Assembly: GCF_020667835.1 (NCBI RefSeq)
Contig: NZ_JAFMPR010000003.1
Span: 1 to 64,000 of the forward strand
Reading direction: 5' to 3'
Length of the DNA: 64,000 nt
DNA from: Roseibaca sp. Y0-43
GTDB taxonomy: Bacteria; Pseudomonadota; Alphaproteobacteria; Rhodobacterales; Rhodobacteraceae
Part shown: in pieces, positions 36,024-45,007 of the stretch
Layout: each line of letters starts with the position of its first letter
Numbering within the stretch: the stretch's first letter is position 1
Notes under the pieces: generated by a model
Database searches by the model: none
Told to the model about the DNA's origin: nothing
What the model saw: only the letters and a program-made list of their open reading frames with translations
Translations under genes and position numbers: made by a program

Positions 36024-36856
36024 GCCGCCAGACCCTTGGCCAACGCATCGAAAGCGCGCAGTTGGGCGATCAGCCCTTCCATCTGGTCCACCGGGATCAT
36101 GTTCGGGCCGTCAGACGGCGCGGTGTCGGGAGCTTCGTGCGTTTCAATGAACAAGGCCGATACGCCCACAGCACAGGCCGCGCGCGCCAGAACCGGCGCG
36201 AATTCGCGTTGCCCGCCCGATGTGGTGCCCTGCCCGCCCGGTTGCTGCACCGAATGCGTGGCGTCGAACACCACCGGATAGCCGGTCTGCGCCATGATCG
36301 GCAGGCCGCGAAAATCGCTGACCAGCGTGTTGTAGCCAAAGGACGTGCCCCGGTCGCAGAGCATGATCCGATGGTTGCCGGTGGACGCGATTTTCTCGGC
36401 GACGTTGCCCATGTCCCATGGTGCCAGGAACTGGCCTTTCTTGACGTTGATCGCCGCGCCCGTTTCGCCTGCCGCCAGCAAAAGGTCGGTCTGGCGGCAT
36501 AGAAAGGCCGGAATCTGCAACACGTCGCAGGCTTCGGCCGCGGGTGCGCATTGGCGCGCATCATGCACGTCTGTCAGCACCGGGCAGCCGAATTCGTCGC
36601 GGATTTTCGAGAGGATCGACAGCCCCTCTTCCATCCCCAACCCGCGCTGGGTGGTGATGGACGAGCGGTTCGCCTTGTCGTAGCTGGCCTTGAAGATGAA
36701 GCGCGTGCCGGTGGGCGCACAGGCCGCCGCGATCCGGTCTGCCATCATTCGAGCGTGGTCCAGGCTTTCCAATTGGCATGGCCCGGTAATCAGGGCAAAA
36801 GGGTGTTTGGCCCCGATCTCAATATCGCCAACCGTGACAATCCGTGCAGTGCTCAT
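36020..36856 (-). CDS. kdsA: 3-deoxy-8-phosphooctulonate synthase (Kdo-8-P synthase)
   Basis: The 278-residue protein shows the KdsA signature ([95 protein letters not shown]). It condenses arabinose-5-phosphate with phosphoenolpyruvate, the first committed step of Kdo synthesis. ATG 36856 is the family start; the open frame further upstream adds unrelated sequence. KdsA and KdsB together make CMP-Kdo. Confidence 0.97.
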   Translation of the reverse strand: MSTARIVTVGDIEIGAKHPFALITGPCQLESLDHARMMADRIAAACAPTGTRFIFKASYDKANRSSITTQRGLGMEEGLSILSKIRDEFGCPVLTDVHDARQCAPAAEACDVLQIPAFLCRQTDLLLAAGETGAAINVKKGQFLAPWDMGNVAEKIASTGNHRIMLCDRGTSFGYNTLVSDFRGLPIMAQTGYPVVFDATHSVQQPGGQGTTSGGQREFAPVLARAACAVGVSALFIETHEAPDTAPSDGPNMIPVDQMEGLIAQLRAFDALAKGLAA

Positions 36857-36930
36857 GGGTCTGGTCCTTTGTCGCTTGCCCCGTTGTGTGGCCCGCGACG
36901 GCGCTTGTCCAGCCCTGACAGCGCCGCGCC

Positions 36931-37527
36931 CTAATCGCGCAAGAAACCGCTTTCGAAATTCTGCCGTATGAAGTTGCGGAAACTGTCGAAATGGAACCAC
37001 GCCACATCGCGCACGGGTTTCACGATCTCGACCCCGAGCGCGCGGCCCTGCACATAGTGCTCTTCCGCGTCCAGCGCGGTGGCGGGGCGCAGCGCGCCGA
37101 AATGCTCTGGCATCGCGGCGACGAAACCGTCAATCGCGCGATCCTGTAGCCGAAGCGCATCCTCCACGACCTGCGCGGCGAAAGCGGTATCGACCACGCC
37201 CTCGCGGGTCCAGCGCAACAGCGTGCAGCTATAGGTCTTGCCGGGCACAGGCGCGGGGCCAGAACCTTCGGGGAAGAGCGATCCATTGGCGCAAAGCTGG
37301 CAGCGCGCGCAAATATCGACCGCTGGCGCGACACGCGCCGCCTGTTCCGGTGCCTCTGGCTGAGGGGCAGGGTCCGGCAGATCGGCGGTGAAATCCATCG
37401 CGTCGAAATGGGCGGCGAATTCGGAATTATACCATTCTGCCAGCGGGCGCCCTTCGACACCGCCATTATGGTAGGTGTCGGTCCAGGCAATGTTTGGCGC
37501 GGGGCGGGTCATCTGCAAACTGGTCAT
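36931..37527 (-). CDS. uncharacterised protein with CxxCxxC motif
   Basis: I do not recognise this 198-residue protein. It is predicted soluble. Residues 1-50 are rich in aromatic and acidic residues ([20 protein letters not shown]). A proline/alanine linker precedes a cysteine block at 73, 76, 79 and 101 ([12 protein letters not shown]...TYSCTL), the spacing CxxCxxC-x21-C seen in some Fe-S or zinc sites. The C-terminal half is helical with several Trp/Phe residues ([19 protein letters not shown]). It lies between the kinase-like gene and kdsA, all on the minus strand, only 21 bases below the kinase-like gene. The start ATG 37527 has AAGAG upstream. Confidence 0.6.
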   Translation of the reverse strand: MTSLQMTRPAPNIAWTDTYHNGGVEGRPLAEWYNSEFAAHFDAMDFTADLPDPAPQPEAPEQAARVAPAVDICARCQLCANGSLFPEGSGPAPVPGKTYSCTLLRWTREGVVDTAFAAQVVEDALRLQDRAIDGFVAAMPEHFGALRPATALDAEEHYVQGRALGVEIVKPVRDVAWFHFDSFRNFIRQNFESGFLRD

Positions 37528-37548
37528 GGGGCACTCTTTTCGGTCAGG

Positions 37549-38595
37549 TCAGGCGGCATCGGCCACAGAGGCAAGCTCGCGCGCCACTTCGTCGAACATG
37601 GGCACAAGCGGCGCGGTCAGGCGGCTGCGATCGGCAAAGAACATGGCCACGTTGCACAATTGCAGCGCGAAATCGGGATGCAGGCCCACATCGTCACGCG
37701 CCACGACCTTGCGCTTAGACTTCCACCCCCGCCGGGCCACTTCGGATTGCATGAGCTGCAAGCGCTGCAAGGCATGGAACACGGTGTAAAGCGACAGGTA
37801 GTCCAGCCACGCGTCGCGCGTGCCGGGGGTGTCGGGGTCATAAGCGTCGCGCACCATGTCGAACATGGTCTGCGCATCCAAGGGCCAGCTTTCATCGGCG
37901 ATCAGCCAGGCGAAATCTTCTGCCCCATGCCGCAACCCGCAATATTCGAAATCGAACCAGCGCAGTTTGCCCGAATCATCCAGCGCGGCATTGCCCGACC
38001 GGCAATCCCATTTCACGAATTGGCGCGGGGCAACGCTCAACGCCTCGAACACGGCGAATCGGTTGAAGCCTTTGCCAATCTTCGCGCCTTGCTTTTCCAG
38101 CTTGCGCACCGCGTTCACCACCCGCGTGACCCACGCCTTGGTGGACCCGAGCGGCGGCATGTATTTGTGCATCTCTTCCGCGCGGGCGGCACGGTGAATG
38201 GAAAACAAAGCCTCGACCGATTTCGCGGCGATCTGTTGGCGGGCGGCGTCGCCCTCTTCGAACATCGCGACATTCAGGCGGCGCTGGCCCGCGTCGCTTT
38301 GGAACAGCACATCGTCGGTCAGGCCCAGACAGCGCGGCATCGCATCGCACACAGCCCCCAGCTTGCGCAGGGCAAAGGCTTCGACGCGGGTGCGGCGGAA
38401 ATTGTCGCGGCAGGATGCAATGGCAGTCACGTCGCCCAGATGCACGCGGTAACTGGCGCGGTAGCTGCCGCCGGGGGTGCTGATACGGGTCAGCCGGTCG
38501 CCGAACAGGGTTTGCGCAGCGGCATGGACACGGCGAAAGCGATCCGCGTCCTCCTTGTCCATGTCCATCTCGGCAATGGTCGCTTCAATATCCAT
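37549..38595 (-). CDS. aminoglycoside/choline-kinase-fold phosphotransferase
   Basis: The 348-residue protein has an APH-type kinase fold. The catalytic loop reads FVKWDCRSGNAALDDSG (the usual HxDxxxxN is here KWDCRSGN) and the metal-binding segment is WFDFEYCGLRHGAEDFAWL. The first His of the loop is replaced by Lys, as in some atypical members. A glycine-rich nucleotide region is weak (TPGGSYRASYRVHLGD). The substrate is unknown. It is upstream of, and likely co-transcribed with, the Cys-motif gene. GAGG precedes ATG 38595. An alternative start at MDMDKED would remove ten residues. Confidence 0.75.
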   Translation of the reverse strand: MDIEATIAEMDMDKEDADRFRRVHAAAQTLFGDRLTRISTPGGSYRASYRVHLGDVTAIASCRDNFRRTRVEAFALRKLGAVCDAMPRCLGLTDDVLFQSDAGQRRLNVAMFEEGDAARQQIAAKSVEALFSIHRAARAEEMHKYMPPLGSTKAWVTRVVNAVRKLEKQGAKIGKGFNRFAVFEALSVAPRQFVKWDCRSGNAALDDSGKLRWFDFEYCGLRHGAEDFAWLIADESWPLDAQTMFDMVRDAYDPDTPGTRDAWLDYLSLYTVFHALQRLQLMQSEVARRGWKSKRKVVARDDVGLHPDFALQLCNVAMFFADRSRLTAPLVPMFDEVARELASVADAA

Positions 38596-38673
38596 AATGC
38601 ACCTCTATTGCGCCTATCGGGTCAACAAACCACGCAAAAATGGCAGAATTCGGTCGGGCGCGTGGCGCATGGA

Positions 38674-38706
38674 AAAACCGCCCGATGCAGGGCACCGGGC
38701 GGTTTT
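38674..38706. terminator. bidirectional intrinsic terminator
   Basis: Perfect 11-bp arms AAAACCGCCCG (38674-38684) and CGGGCGGTTTT (38696-38706) are flanked by an A run on the left and T run on the right. On the minus strand it lies 18 bases past the stop of the (R/K)GS-repeat gene and before the kinase-like gene, so it isolates the repeat gene as its own transcription unit. Confidence 0.9.
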
Positions 38707-38723
38707 CAGTCAGCTCAAGGCGA

Positions 38724-39566
38724 TCAGCACCAGTTATGGCTGTCGTCTTCTTCCTCTTCATAGTCGTCGTCGCAATCGGCCTCATCCGCGTTGCCGGTGC
38801 TGAACTGCGCAAGGATGTCGTCATCTTCGCTCATCGGCTCCAACGAGAGGTTGCCGTCCTCGTCTTCGACCAGGGTGTAGTCGTAATAGGCCTCGTTGCC
38901 ATCGGCATCGGTGCCCACCAGCGTGACCTGATAGATTTCGCCGACTTCGACACCTTTTTCTTCCAGATCGGCCAAGACCTGCTCTTCGGCCTCTTCCAGC
39001 GGCAGCTCCGCGAAAGTGGTGCCTTCGGGCAGTTCGACCTCGACCACCTGCGCCCAGCCTTCGGGCGACAATTCGCTGGTCGAGCCGTCGTCATTGACGG
39101 TGCTGTAGAAGAATTTCATCTTGGCAACGTCGCTGGCATTCTCGTTCGGGCCTTTGCCCGTGCCACCCGACCCGCAGCTACCGCGCGAACCGCGACCATG
39201 CGACCCACGGCTGCCACGACTACCGCGCGAGCCTTTTCTTCCACGCGAACCGCGCGACCCACGGCTACCACGTGACCCCTTGCTGCCACGCGACCCGCGC
39301 GAGCCACGGCTACCGCGCGATCCCTTGCTCCCCCGCGATCCCTTGCTGCCTTTCGAGCCACGGCTGCCACGCGACCCGGAACCCTTGTGGCCCCAAGACC
39401 CGCGACCACCCCGAGAACCCTTGCTGCCGCAGGAACCGGACCCTTTGCTGCCACGCGACCCGCGCGAACCAGACCCTTTGGAACCTTTGGACCCGCGAGA
39501 CCCGCGACCGCCGTCATCGTGCTTGTTCTTGGCCCAAGAGGCCCATCCGCCAAAAAATCTTGCCAT
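38724..39566 (-). CDS. (R/K)GS tripeptide-repeat protein with acidic C-terminus, unknown function
   Basis: The 280-residue protein has three parts. Residues 1-20 are an aromatic lead ([20 protein letters not shown]). Residues 21-133 are almost entirely tripeptides RGS or KGS (about 35, with a few CGS, WGH and HGR units and two-residue slips GS-GS), giving a strongly basic stretch. Residues 150-280 look folded ([20 protein letters not shown]..., [20 protein letters not shown]) and end in an acidic tail ([16 protein letters not shown]). Four cysteines sit at 46, 131, 265 and 280. Codons in the repeat vary (AGC/TCG, CGT/CGC, GGT/GGC/GGG), so the protein pattern is kept while the DNA drifts. GGAGAG precedes ATG 39566; no signal peptide is obvious. 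Confidence 0.75.
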   Translation of the reverse strand: MARFFGGWASWAKNKHDDGGRGSRGSKGSKGSGSRGSRGSKGSGSCGSKGSRGGRGSWGHKGSGSRGSRGSKGSKGSRGSKGSRGSRGSRGSRGSKGSRGSRGSRGSRGRKGSRGSRGSRGSHGRGSRGSCGSGGTGKGPNENASDVAKMKFFYSTVNDDGSTSELSPEGWAQVVEVELPEGTTFAELPLEEAEEQVLADLEEKGVEVGEIYQVTLVGTDADGNEAYYDYTLVEDEDGNLSLEPMSEDDDILAQFSTGNADEADCDDDYEEEEDDSHNWC

Positions 39567-39881
39567 GTTATCTCTCCAAATTCCTATGGATGCCGAGTTC
39601 TGCGCGGCATTAAGAAATCCTTAAGAGCAAAATGTGGCGATCCCGGCCGTCGCGCGGCTATCGCGGCCATGTTTTTGACAATTTTTCAAAGCGTTATCGC
39701 CGTCAGCGAAACAGTTTTCCAGTCTTTGCCCAGTCTTTGAGGCAATTTGGAAACAACCGAACGGTGCAGTTCGGCACCTGGAAACCCGCCGACCCCGATA
39801 CCGAATCGATTTCGCTAAGGTAACAACAACAGACCCGACACCGATTCGGGCCACGGAGCATGTTCAGCGGGCGTGCCGGTG
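39567..39881. promoter_or_regulatory. intergenic region upstream of the repeat-protein gene
   Basis: These 315 bases, less GC-rich than their surroundings, separate dnaE from the divergently read... more exactly, both genes are on the minus strand, and this spacer is downstream of dnaE and upstream of the repeat gene. It holds TTGA-N7-TCAA (near 39675), two CAGTCTTTG copies (39719-39739), a CCGAAC/GTTCGG stem near 39755-39775, and CCGAATCG/CGATTCGG arms around 39812 and 39843. No ORF of merit and no strong terminator for dnaE. It probably carries the promoter of the repeat gene, but I cannot fix its position. Confidence 0.35.
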
Positions 39882-42800
39882 CTATAGTTCTTCCACCAGC
39901 ACCACGCCATCGAGCGATTTGACCGCGCCCTTCACTTGCGGGGTGATGGCGTATAGCTGGCCGGTGTCGATGTCATATTCCTGCCCGCGCTCGGGATCGG
40001 TCACGCAAAACCACAAAGGCCCGCGCGCCTGCCCCTTGCCGTAGCGGTCCAGCAGGCTCGCCACCGCAGAGATGGCGGACGGGTCGGCCACATGCACCCG
40101 CAAGCCCGCCGCGCCCGCATCCGCCACCACCGCATCAATCGGCTGAATGGCGCGCGCGAGCAATTTCAGCGTGTCGGCTTCCATCGTGGCCTCTGCGGTG
40201 ATGACCACGTTCATGCCCGGTTCCAGATATTGGCGGCCTGCTTCCAGCGCCTCGGAAAACACAGTCACTTCATAGAGGCCCGTCGAATCGGACAATTGCA
40301 CGAACGCAAAACGATTGCCCTTCGCCGATTTGCGTTCTTGCCGCGCAGACACCGCGCCCGCGATCTTGGCCATGAAGGGGCCGGATGCGGCTTTCTTCTC
40401 GATCTCTGCCAGTGTCATGACCTGCTTGCGCTTCAACGCGCCCGCGTAATCATCCAGCGGGTGGCCCGACAGGTAAAAGCCGATGGCCTGATGTTCCGCG
40501 GCCAGCCGTTCGGTCGGCAACCAGTCGTCCACCTTCGCCATGCGGGGTTCGGGAATGTCGCTGCCCGCCTCGCCAAAGAGCGACACCTGGTTGGACGCGC
40601 GCGCCTCAAACACGGCGGCCGAATAGGTAACAAGCGCATCGAGGCTTTCGAACACGCGGCGGCGATTGCGGTCCAACTGGTCGAACGCGCCCGCCCGCGC
40701 CAGCATTTCCAGCGCGCGCTTGCTCACGCGCTTCAGATCCACACGGCGGGCCATGTCGAAAAGCGTGGCAAAGGGTTTGTCGCCGCGCCCATCGACCAGC
40801 AGCCGCATCGCATCGACGCCCACGTTCTTCAACGCGCCCAGCGCATAGACGAGCGCGCCATCGGCCACGTCGAACCGCGCGCGCGAGCGGTTCACGCAGG
40901 GCGGGATCACGGCAATGTTCAGCCGGTCCACCTCGCGCTTATAGACCGCCAATTTCTCGGTCAGGTGAATATCGCAGTTCATCACGCCGGCCATGAATTC
41001 GACCGGGTAATTCGCCTTCAGATAGGCGGTCTGGTAGCTAACCACGGCATAGGCGGCGGCGTGGGATTTGTTGAAACCGTAATTGGCGAATTTCTCCAGC
41101 AGGTCGAACACCTCGCCCGCTTTCTTCTCATCCACGCCGTTTTCAATCGCACCCTTCACGAATTTGGGGCGCTCTTTCGCCATCTCCTCAGCGATCTTTT
41201 TGCCCATCGCGCGGCGCAGCAGGTCCGCCCCGCCGAGCGAATAGCCCGCCATGACCTGCGCGATCTGCATCACCTGTTCCTGGTAAACGATGATGCCTTG
41301 GGTTTCTTCCAAGATATGGTCGATCGAGGGGTGAATGGATTCGAGCGCCTTTTGGCCGTTCTTCACCTCGCAATAGGTCGGGATATTCTCCATCGGGCCG
41401 GGACGATAGAGCGCGACCAGCGCCACGATATCTTCGATGCAGGTGGGTTTCATGCGCCGCAGCGCATCCATCATGCCGGAACTTTCCACCTGGAACACGG
41501 CCACGGTGCGGGCGCTGGCGTATAGGTCGTAGGTTTTCTTGTCATCCAGCGGGATGGCAGAGATGTCTATGTCCACGCCTCGCCGTTTCAGCAACTCGAC
41601 CGCGTTCTGGATAACCGTCAGCGTCTTCAGGCCCAGAAAGTCGAACTTCACCAGCCCGGCCTGTTCGACCCATTTCATGTTGAACTGCGTTGCGGGCATG
41701 TCCGACCGCGGGTCGCGATACAGCGGCACCAACTGGTCCAGCGGGCGATCCCCGATCACGACCCCTGCCGCGTGGGTGGACGCATTGCGCAACAACCCTT
41801 CGACTTTTTGCGCATGGGTCAGCAGGCGGTCGACCACCTCTTCCGACTTCGCCATCTCGCGCAGGCGCGGCTCGTCGGCCAGCGCCTTTTCAATGCTGAC
41901 GGGTTTGACCCCTTCGACCGGGATCATTTTGGACAGTTTGTCGACCTGCCCGAACGGCAGTTGCAACACACGCCCCACATCGCGCACGGCGGCCTTGGAC
42001 AACAAGGCGCCGAAAGTGATTATCTGGCCGACCTTGTCATGGCCGTATTTTTCCTGCGTGTAGCGGATCACCTCTTCGCGGCGGTCCATGCAGAAGTCGA
42101 TGTCGAAATCCGGCATCGACACACGTTCGGGGTTCAGGAACCGCTCGAACAACAGCGCATAGCGCAGCGGGTCAAGGTCGGTGATCGTCAGCGCATAGGC
42201 CACAAGGCTGCCCGCGCCCGACCCCCGGCCCGGCCCTACCGGAATATCCTGTTCCTTCGCCCATTTGATGAAATCGGCCACGATCAGGAAATAGCCGGGA
42301 AAGCCCATGCCCTCGATGATGCCCAGCTCGAATTCCAGCCGTTTTTCATACTCCTCGACCGGGGCGGCATGGGGGATGACGGCCAGACGCGCTTTCAGCC
42401 CCTCGCGGGCCTGACGGCGCAGTTCCTCGACCTCGTCCTCGGCGAAGCGGGGCAGGATGGGCGCGCGTTTTTCGGCCTTGTAGGCGCAGCGGCGCGCAAT
42501 CTCGACCGTGTTCTCGATCGCTTCGGGCAGGTCGGCGAACAGCGCCGCCATCTCCTCTGGCGACTTCAGGTAATGTTGCGGCGTCAGGCGGCGGCGTGGC
42601 GCGGATTGGTCCACATAGGCACCCTCCTTGATGCACAAAAGCGCATCATGGGCCTCATACATGTCGGCCTTGGGGAAATAGACGTCATTGGTGGCAACCA
42701 GCGGCAGACCCAGCGCATAGGCCATCTCGACGAAGGGGCGCTCTGTTATGCGCTCTGCCTCCATCATCTGGCCGTCATCGCCGGGGTGGCGCTGCAATTC

Positions 42801-43319
42801 GACATACAGGCGGTCCGGGAACGCGCGCGCCAGCCGTTCCAGCAGCGCGCGGGCTTTGGGCATCTGGTTCGTCTGGATCAGCTTGCCCACCGCGCCTTCA
42901 GCCCCGCCGGTCAGGCAAATTACACCGTCCGAATGCGCCTCCAGCTCTTCCAGCGTGACCTGCGGAACGGGGCGATCCTTGGGCAGATACAGGCACGAAT
43001 TCAGCGCCATCAGGTTCATATAGCCCGCTTCCGACTGCGCCAGAAGCACCACGGGCGCAGGCATCCGCAGCTTTTCGCCGGGCGCGGGCGGGTCATAGGC
43101 CAGCGACACCTGACAGCCCAGAATCGGCTGCACCCCAAGCCCCGACGCCAGAACCGAGAATTCCAGCGCCGCGAACATGTTGTCGGTATCTGTGACAGCA
43201 ATCGCCGGATAGCCCTTTTCGGCGCAGGTTTTCACCAGCTTCTTCAGGGGCACCGCCCCTTCCAGAAGTGAATATTCGGTATGGGTGCGCAGATGGATGA
43301 AACGGGGGGCGTTGGTCAT
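39882..43319 (-). CDS. dnaE: DNA polymerase III alpha subunit (DnaE)
   Basis: The 1145-residue protein is a full-length replicative DnaE. The N-terminal PHP domain (FIHLRTHTEYSLLEGAVPLK) leads to the polymerase core with the catalytic aspartates in MPDFDIDFCMDRREEVI and the conserved GPGRGSGAGSLVAY and YNFGFNKSHAAAYA-like GFNKSHAAAYAVVSYQTAYLK. The C-terminus has an HhH, an OB domain (AKIAGAVSARQERKSAKGN) and a short tail (ITPQVKGAVKSLDG). It makes chromosomal DNA in the Pol III holoenzyme. ATG 43319 is the family start; the open frame upstream is spurious. It is transcribed alone. Confidence 0.97.
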   Translation of the reverse strand: MTNAPRFIHLRTHTEYSLLEGAVPLKKLVKTCAEKGYPAIAVTDTDNMFAALEFSVLASGLGVQPILGCQVSLAYDPPAPGEKLRMPAPVVLLAQSEAGYMNLMALNSCLYLPKDRPVPQVTLEELEAHSDGVICLTGGAEGAVGKLIQTNQMPKARALLERLARAFPDRLYVELQRHPGDDGQMMEAERITERPFVEMAYALGLPLVATNDVYFPKADMYEAHDALLCIKEGAYVDQSAPRRRLTPQHYLKSPEEMAALFADLPEAIENTVEIARRCAYKAEKRAPILPRFAEDEVEELRRQAREGLKARLAVIPHAAPVEEYEKRLEFELGIIEGMGFPGYFLIVADFIKWAKEQDIPVGPGRGSGAGSLVAYALTITDLDPLRYALLFERFLNPERVSMPDFDIDFCMDRREEVIRYTQEKYGHDKVGQIITFGALLSKAAVRDVGRVLQLPFGQVDKLSKMIPVEGVKPVSIEKALADEPRLREMAKSEEVVDRLLTHAQKVEGLLRNASTHAAGVVIGDRPLDQLVPLYRDPRSDMPATQFNMKWVEQAGLVKFDFLGLKTLTVIQNAVELLKRRGVDIDISAIPLDDKKTYDLYASARTVAVFQVESSGMMDALRRMKPTCIEDIVALVALYRPGPMENIPTYCEVKNGQKALESIHPSIDHILEETQGIIVYQEQVMQIAQVMAGYSLGGADLLRRAMGKKIAEEMAKERPKFVKGAIENGVDEKKAGEVFDLLEKFANYGFNKSHAAAYAVVSYQTAYLKANYPVEFMAGVMNCDIHLTEKLAVYKREVDRLNIAVIPPCVNRSRARFDVADGALVYALGALKNVGVDAMRLLVDGRGDKPFATLFDMARRVDLKRVSKRALEMLARAGAFDQLDRNRRRVFESLDALVTYSAAVFEARASNQVSLFGEAGSDIPEPRMAKVDDWLPTERLAAEHQAIGFYLSGHPLDDYAGALKRKQVMTLAEIEKKAASGPFMAKIAGAVSARQERKSAKGNRFAFVQLSDSTGLYEVTVFSEALEAGRQYLEPGMNVVITAEATMEADTLKLLARAIQPIDAVVADAGAAGLRVHVADPSAISAVASLLDRYGKGQARGPLWFCVTDPERGQEYDIDTGQLYAITPQVKGAVKSLDGVVLVEEL

Positions 43320-43474
43320 GGCCCGAGTGTAGTGCAGCCGATTCCGGCGGGAAAGATGGAATGGCCATCGCGCAGGCAGTTTTCCGGCGCAGCGCAGTTC
43401 CGTGCAGCTTTCGCTTGCCTCTGCCGCCATGTCACGGTTTCTTGTGGGGCGGTTCGAACAGACAGGCCCATCCC

Positions 43475-45007
43475 ATGACAGCCCATGCGCCCCTTTTGCA
43501 GCTTTCCGGCCTAACCAAGGCCTATCCGGGCGTGGTGGCCAATGATGACGTGTCCTTCGACATCGGCCCCGGCCAGATTCATGCGCTGCTGGGCGAGAAT
43601 GGTGCGGGCAAATCGACGCTGGTGAAAATGATCTACGGGCTGGTCAAACCCGACAAGGGCGAGATGCGGCTGCGCGGGCAGGCCTATGCACCCGGACAGC
43701 CATCCGATGCGCGCAAAAGCGGCATTGCGATGGTGTTCCAGCATTTCAGCCTGTTCGATGCGCTGGACGTGGCCGAGAACGTGGCGCTTGGTATGGAAAA
43801 CCCGCCGCCCCTGCGCGATCTGGCCACCCGTATCCGCGACGTGTCCGAAGCCTACGGCCTGCCGCTGGACCCCGCGCGCTTGGTGGGCGAATTGTCGGCG
43901 GGCGAACGTCAGCGGGTCGAGATCATTCGTTGCCTGCTGCAAGACCCGAAGCTTTTGATAATGGACGAACCCACCAGCGTTCTGACGCCCCAAGAGGTGG
44001 ACATCCTGTTTCGCACCCTGCGCAAACTGTCGGACGAAGGCACGGCGATCCTGTATATCAGCCACAAGCTGGAAGAAATCCGCAGCCTGTGCTCGGAAGC
44101 GACCATCCTGCGCGGCGGCAAAAAGGTCGCGACCTGCGACCCGCGCGAGAAATCGGCGCGCGAGCTGGCAGAGTTGATGGTCGGCCAGCTTCTGACCCCG
44201 CCCGAACGCCCCGAACGGCCCTTTGGCGACGTGGTTTTGCAGGTGGACGGGCTGTCGCTGGCATCGAACAACCCGTTCGGCACATCGTTGAAAGACATCA
44301 ATTTCGCCCTGCGCGCGGGCGAGGTGCTGGGCATTGCCGGTGTCGCAGGCAACGGTCAGGACGAGTTGCTTCTGGTCCTGTCAGGAGAGCTTGCCAGCCC
44401 GTCCGACCGTGTGCGCCTACTGGGCCAGCCCGTGGGGCACCTAGGACCGAACGGGCGGCGCGAGTTGGGTCTAGTCGCCGCGCCCGAAGAACGGCTGGGC
44501 CATGCCGCCGCCCCGGATATGAGCCTGACGGAAAACGCCTACCTGTCGGGCGCGCATCGCAAGGGGCTGGCCAAGAACGGCTTCATCGACTGGGCCAAGA
44601 CCCGCGCTTTCGCGGAATCCGTGATCGCGCGGTTCGACGTGCGCACACCGGGACCGCATGTCGTGGCGCGCGCGCTCTCTGGCGGCAACTTGCAGAAATT
44701 CGTGATCGGGCGCGAGATTGAACAGAACCCCGCCGTCATCATCGTGAACCAGCCCACTTGGGGCGTCGACGCATCCGCCGCCGCCACCATCCGACAGGCG
44801 CTTCTGGACCTTGCGGGCCAAGGCGCGGGCGTTGTGGTCATTTCGCAAGACCTGGACGAATTGCTGGAAGTGGCCGACAGTTTCGCAGCCCTCAACGAAG
44901 GCCGTCTGACCCCGCCGCGCCCCGCCAAGGGGCTGACGGTGGATGAAATCGGCCTGATGATGGGCGGCGCGCATGGAATGCACGCGGCAGAAGGAACGGC
45001 GCAATGA
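43475..45007 (+). CDS. nucleoside-type ABC transporter, ATP-binding protein (two ABC domains)
   Basis: The 510-residue protein has two ABC cassettes. The first has Walker A LGENGAGKSTLVKM, signature LSAGERQRVEIIRCLL and Walker B LLIMDEPTSVLTP. The second is degenerate in Walker A (GVAGNGQDELLLVLSGEL) with signature LSGGNLQKFVIGREIEQNP. This duplicated form with FxHFSLFDALDVAENVALG is that of the YufO/NupA/BmpB group, which imports nucleosides or purines with a BMP binding protein. It heads a four-gene operon with two permeases and a BMP protein, and its stop overlaps the next start. Confidence 0.93.
   Translation: MTAHAPLLQLSGLTKAYPGVVANDDVSFDIGPGQIHALLGENGAGKSTLVKMIYGLVKPDKGEMRLRGQAYAPGQPSDARKSGIAMVFQHFSLFDALDVAENVALGMENPPPLRDLATRIRDVSEAYGLPLDPARLVGELSAGERQRVEIIRCLLQDPKLLIMDEPTSVLTPQEVDILFRTLRKLSDEGTAILYISHKLEEIRSLCSEATILRGGKKVATCDPREKSARELAELMVGQLLTPPERPERPFGDVVLQVDGLSLASNNPFGTSLKDINFALRAGEVLGIAGVAGNGQDELLLVLSGELASPSDRVRLLGQPVGHLGPNGRRELGLVAAPEERLGHAAAPDMSLTENAYLSGAHRKGLAKNGFIDWAKTRAFAESVIARFDVRTPGPHVVARALSGGNLQKFVIGREIEQNPAVIIVNQPTWGVDASAAATIRQALLDLAGQGAGVVVISQDLDELLEVADSFAALNEGRLTPPRPAKGLTVDEIGLMMGGAHGMHAAEGTAQ

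Noticed and set aside
39119-39553. Short DNA repeats in this stretch, looked at as a possible CRISPR array or minisatellite
   Set aside because: There are no constant repeats with unique spacers; the repetition is at the level of RGS/KGS codons in an open frame, with changing synonymous codons.
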